Positions 60,672 through 64,000 of a DNA stretch of 64,000 nt are shown in pieces. How positions within the stretch are numbered: position 1 is the first letter of the stretch; every line of letters begins with the position of its first letter. The notes beneath the pieces are model-generated. The model was given only the letters and a program-made list of their open reading frames with translations. It ran no database searches and had not been told where the DNA came from. Source of the DNA: Tsuneonella flava (GTDB lineage Bacteria; Pseudomonadota; Alphaproteobacteria; Sphingomonadales; Sphingomonadaceae); contig NZ_PHSO01000001.1 in the NCBI RefSeq assembly GCF_002870965.1, positions 124,001 to 188,000 of the forward strand, in the 5' to 3' direction. A program made the position numbers and the translations under genes.

Positions 60672-60980
60672 ATGGCCAATGATGACGAAGAGTACGTTTA
60701 CGACGAGGAAAGCGGCGAATGGATGCCCGCATCCGAACTGGCGGCAAAGCAAGCCGCAGCCGACACAGTGGAAGTGCGCGACGCAGTCGGCAATCTGCTG
60801 GCCGATGGCGATCAGGTGACTTTGATCAAGGATCTGGAAGTCAAAGGGGCCGGCCAGACTCTGAAGCAGGGCACGCTGATCAAATCGATCCGCCTGACCG
60901 GCGATGCACAGGAAATCGACTGCAAATATCCCGGCATCAAGGGGCTGGTTCTGCGCGCCGAATTCGTCAAAAAACGCTGA
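60672..60980 (+). CDS. PhnA/YjdM-type protein lacking the zinc ribbon
   Basis: 102 residues. The C-terminal half matches the PhnA/YjdM domain: VRDAVGNLLADGDQVTLIKD, LKVKG-type strand KDLEVKGAGQTLKQGT, and QEIDCKYPGIKGLVLRAEFVKK. The N-terminal zinc-ribbon of E. coli YjdM, with four cysteines, is absent and replaced by an acidic stretch (DDEEYVYDEESGEW). The name alkylphosphonate utilisation protein is historical and the function is uncertain. A GAAAGGGGAAC site precedes the ATG. Confidence 0.8.
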   Translation: MANDDEEYVYDEESGEWMPASELAAKQAAADTVEVRDAVGNLLADGDQVTLIKDLEVKGAGQTLKQGTLIKSIRLTGDAQEIDCKYPGIKGLVLRAEFVKKR

Positions 60981-61117
60981 TCCTACAGGTTCAGTGTTTT
61001 CAACGCGTTGGGTGAGACATGGACCACATGTTACACTGTCCTGAAGAAGAAAAGTCCACCACCCGCAGGACAACCCCGAAACGCGGGTTTCGAGGCCCGT
61101 TGGGATAGCGGAAACAG

Positions 61118-61158
61118 ATATGGCCAGACCTCGGTGCATAGCCGGGATCTGGCCATAT
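61118..61158 (+). terminator. Hairpin between the PhnA-like and GNAT genes
   Basis: ATATGGCCAGA (61118-61128) and TCTGGCCATAT (61148-61158) form a perfect 11-bp stem. The 19-nt interior could pair partly (CTCGG/CCGGG). A TTT run follows on the plus strand. It lies 138 bp after the PhnA-like stop, so its role as terminator is uncertain. The rest of the 237-bp gap holds no recognisable gene. Confidence 0.45.
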
Positions 61159-61217
61159 TTGCGCGATGTAGGAAAGGGGCTATCGGGCGGTAAGCCTGTT
61201 GCGAACTCGGTTCGAAG

Positions 61218-61838
61218 TTACAGGTCGAGGTAATCCGGGAGCGGGAAGAGCATTTCTGCAACTGCCGGATCGGGTTGCGGGCGATCATACACGTGGCTGT
61301 AAATGTCCCCGATCCAATCGCCCAATTGCGCCTTGCCGATTGTATCGGACGCGTAGTTGGTCAGCATCAGGCGCATCGGCGGCGGCAATTCCGCCCGCAG
61401 TTGCGGCATTCTATAGCAAAGCTGCGGCACCATGCGGCAGCCAAGCCTGCGGTAGAATTCGACGCGGCGCGCCTCGATGGAATTCGCCCCTTCTCCCGGC
61501 GCTTCCACTTCCAGCACCATTGGGGCCGGACAATGTCGGGCGGTCTCGCAAAACAGCTTCCCACCGACACCATGCCCGCGCAGCCGCTCGTTCACCGCCA
61601 TGTATTCCAGCAGGCCAAAGCCAGCATTCGATACATAGAGCACGGAAAACCCGGCGACATCCTCCCCGATGCTTGCTGCAAGCAAGACATAATCGGAACG
61701 TGCCACAACATCGTTGAGAAATGCCGCAGGCTTGCGTTCGGATGCCGGAAAGGCCCGCTGGTACAGATCCGCTATCGGCGCAAAACGCCAGTCACCCCCA
61801 TCGGTGATGGGGGTGACCTGAAAATCGGCGTCGGACAT
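61218..61838 (-). CDS. GNAT-family N-acetyltransferase
   Basis: 206 residues. The acetyl-CoA site is recognisable in LLEYMAVNERLRGHGVGGKLF (about residues 77-97; the R/Q-x-x-G-x-G/A motif is RGHGVGG), preceded by AGFSVLYVSNAGF. The later segment ARRVEFYRRLGCRMVPQLCY is the usual C-terminal motif. Cytosolic, substrate unknown. It lies just after thiC on the same strand with a 41-bp gap, so read-through is possible, but no functional link is evident. Confidence 0.85.
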   Translation of the reverse strand: MSDADFQVTPITDGGDWRFAPIADLYQRAFPASERKPAAFLNDVVARSDYVLLAASIGEDVAGFSVLYVSNAGFGLLEYMAVNERLRGHGVGGKLFCETARHCPAPMVLEVEAPGEGANSIEARRVEFYRRLGCRMVPQLCYRMPQLRAELPPPMRLMLTNYASDTIGKAQLGDWIGDIYSHVYDRPQPDPAVAEMLFPLPDYLDL

Positions 61839-61879
61839 TGGAGAAACAGGCTCCCTATGCCGGACCAGTATATGCCGGA

Positions 61880-63861
<1,982 letters not shown>

Positions 63862-63901
63862 GACGGTTGTAGGCGTTAATTCCGCTGAGCGAAAGGGGCG
63901 A

Positions 63902-64000
63902 TCAGTAATCGCCTTTGTTGAACGGGCCTTCCCGGCATTCATACGCAGTGCGCCCGTCGCGTTTCTCGATAATGCTCACCAGTCCGAAATAATCGCCGGG
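63902..64000 (-). CDS. Partial CDS: C-terminal end of an unrecognised protein
   Basis: The last 32 codons of a gene whose start lies beyond the right edge. The reading frame ends in KRDGRTAYECREGPFNKGDY. The pattern of charged residues looks coding and the TGA at 63902-63904 closes it cleanly. No family could be assigned from so short a segment. It ends about 40 bp before the thiC riboswitch. Confidence 0.5.
   Translation of the reverse strand, partial: PGDYFGLVSIIEKRDGRTAYECREGPFNKGDY

Overview
The window looks like a chromosomal segment of a GC-rich alphaproteobacterium, most likely order Sphingomonadales and plausibly family Erythrobacteraceae. This inference rests on a zwf-edd-glk-eda Entner-Doudoroff operon, large TonB-dependent receptors, an HWE-type histidine kinase, a THI-box thiC and the general style of the proteins. 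No rRNA gene or other species-level marker is present.

Left arm, about 1-18,440: an accessory metal-resistance block that ends beside a tRNA-Arg(UCU) gene. It begins with a CsoR-type Cu(I) repressor behind tandem operator-like inverted repeats. The repressor heads a tightly coupled seven-gene operon of envelope proteins: DUF2231, Met/His-rich lipoprotein, DUF411, glutaredoxin-MauE fusion, DUF305 and another lipoprotein. Next come a CadR/PbrR-like MerR regulator with a perfect operator palindrome, a divergent CDF-like transporter, DUF3703, and a czcCBA RND efflux operon followed by a SpoIIAA-like protein and two more CDF-type transporters, one of them a canonical czcD. A cysteine-free ArsR repressor then faces a compact five-gene run (14,088-18,436): a small protein, a DEDDh exonuclease, two unrecognised proteins and a DUF2235 membrane hydrolase. 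The functions of that run are not evident.

Middle, 18,500-42,800: yhhQ, a TonB receptor, and a vir-type type IV secretion cluster (virB1-2-3-4-6-9-10-11) with no recognisable virB5, virB7, virB8, virD4 or relaxase gene. A lipoprotein and TonB-receptor pair separated by a terminator follows, then a non-coding repeat island of about 740 bp with a C16 tract. After that come an orphan OmpR/PhoB-type regulator with a degenerate receiver, a giant DUF2339 membrane protein, two small envelope proteins and an Mrr-type restriction enzyme.

Right arm, 42,800-64,000: core metabolism. The Entner-Doudoroff operon (zwf, edd, glk, eda) is translationally coupled to a divergent phosphoenolpyruvate-carboxylase-like gene whose key active-site residues appear substituted. 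A pyrC-kynU-citE-like-yjbQ operon, ygfZ, a soluble HWE kinase with a single-domain response regulator, a GNAT-nitrilase fusion, a cold-shock protein, an HPF/RaiA-like ribosome factor and riboswitch-controlled thiC follow. A truncated gene runs off the right edge.

The strongest leads for something undescribed are the CsoR-led operon, the five-gene cluster beside the tRNA, the reduced T4SS, and the PEPC-like protein in the Entner-Doudoroff operon. All identifications are from reading the sequence; no database search was possible.
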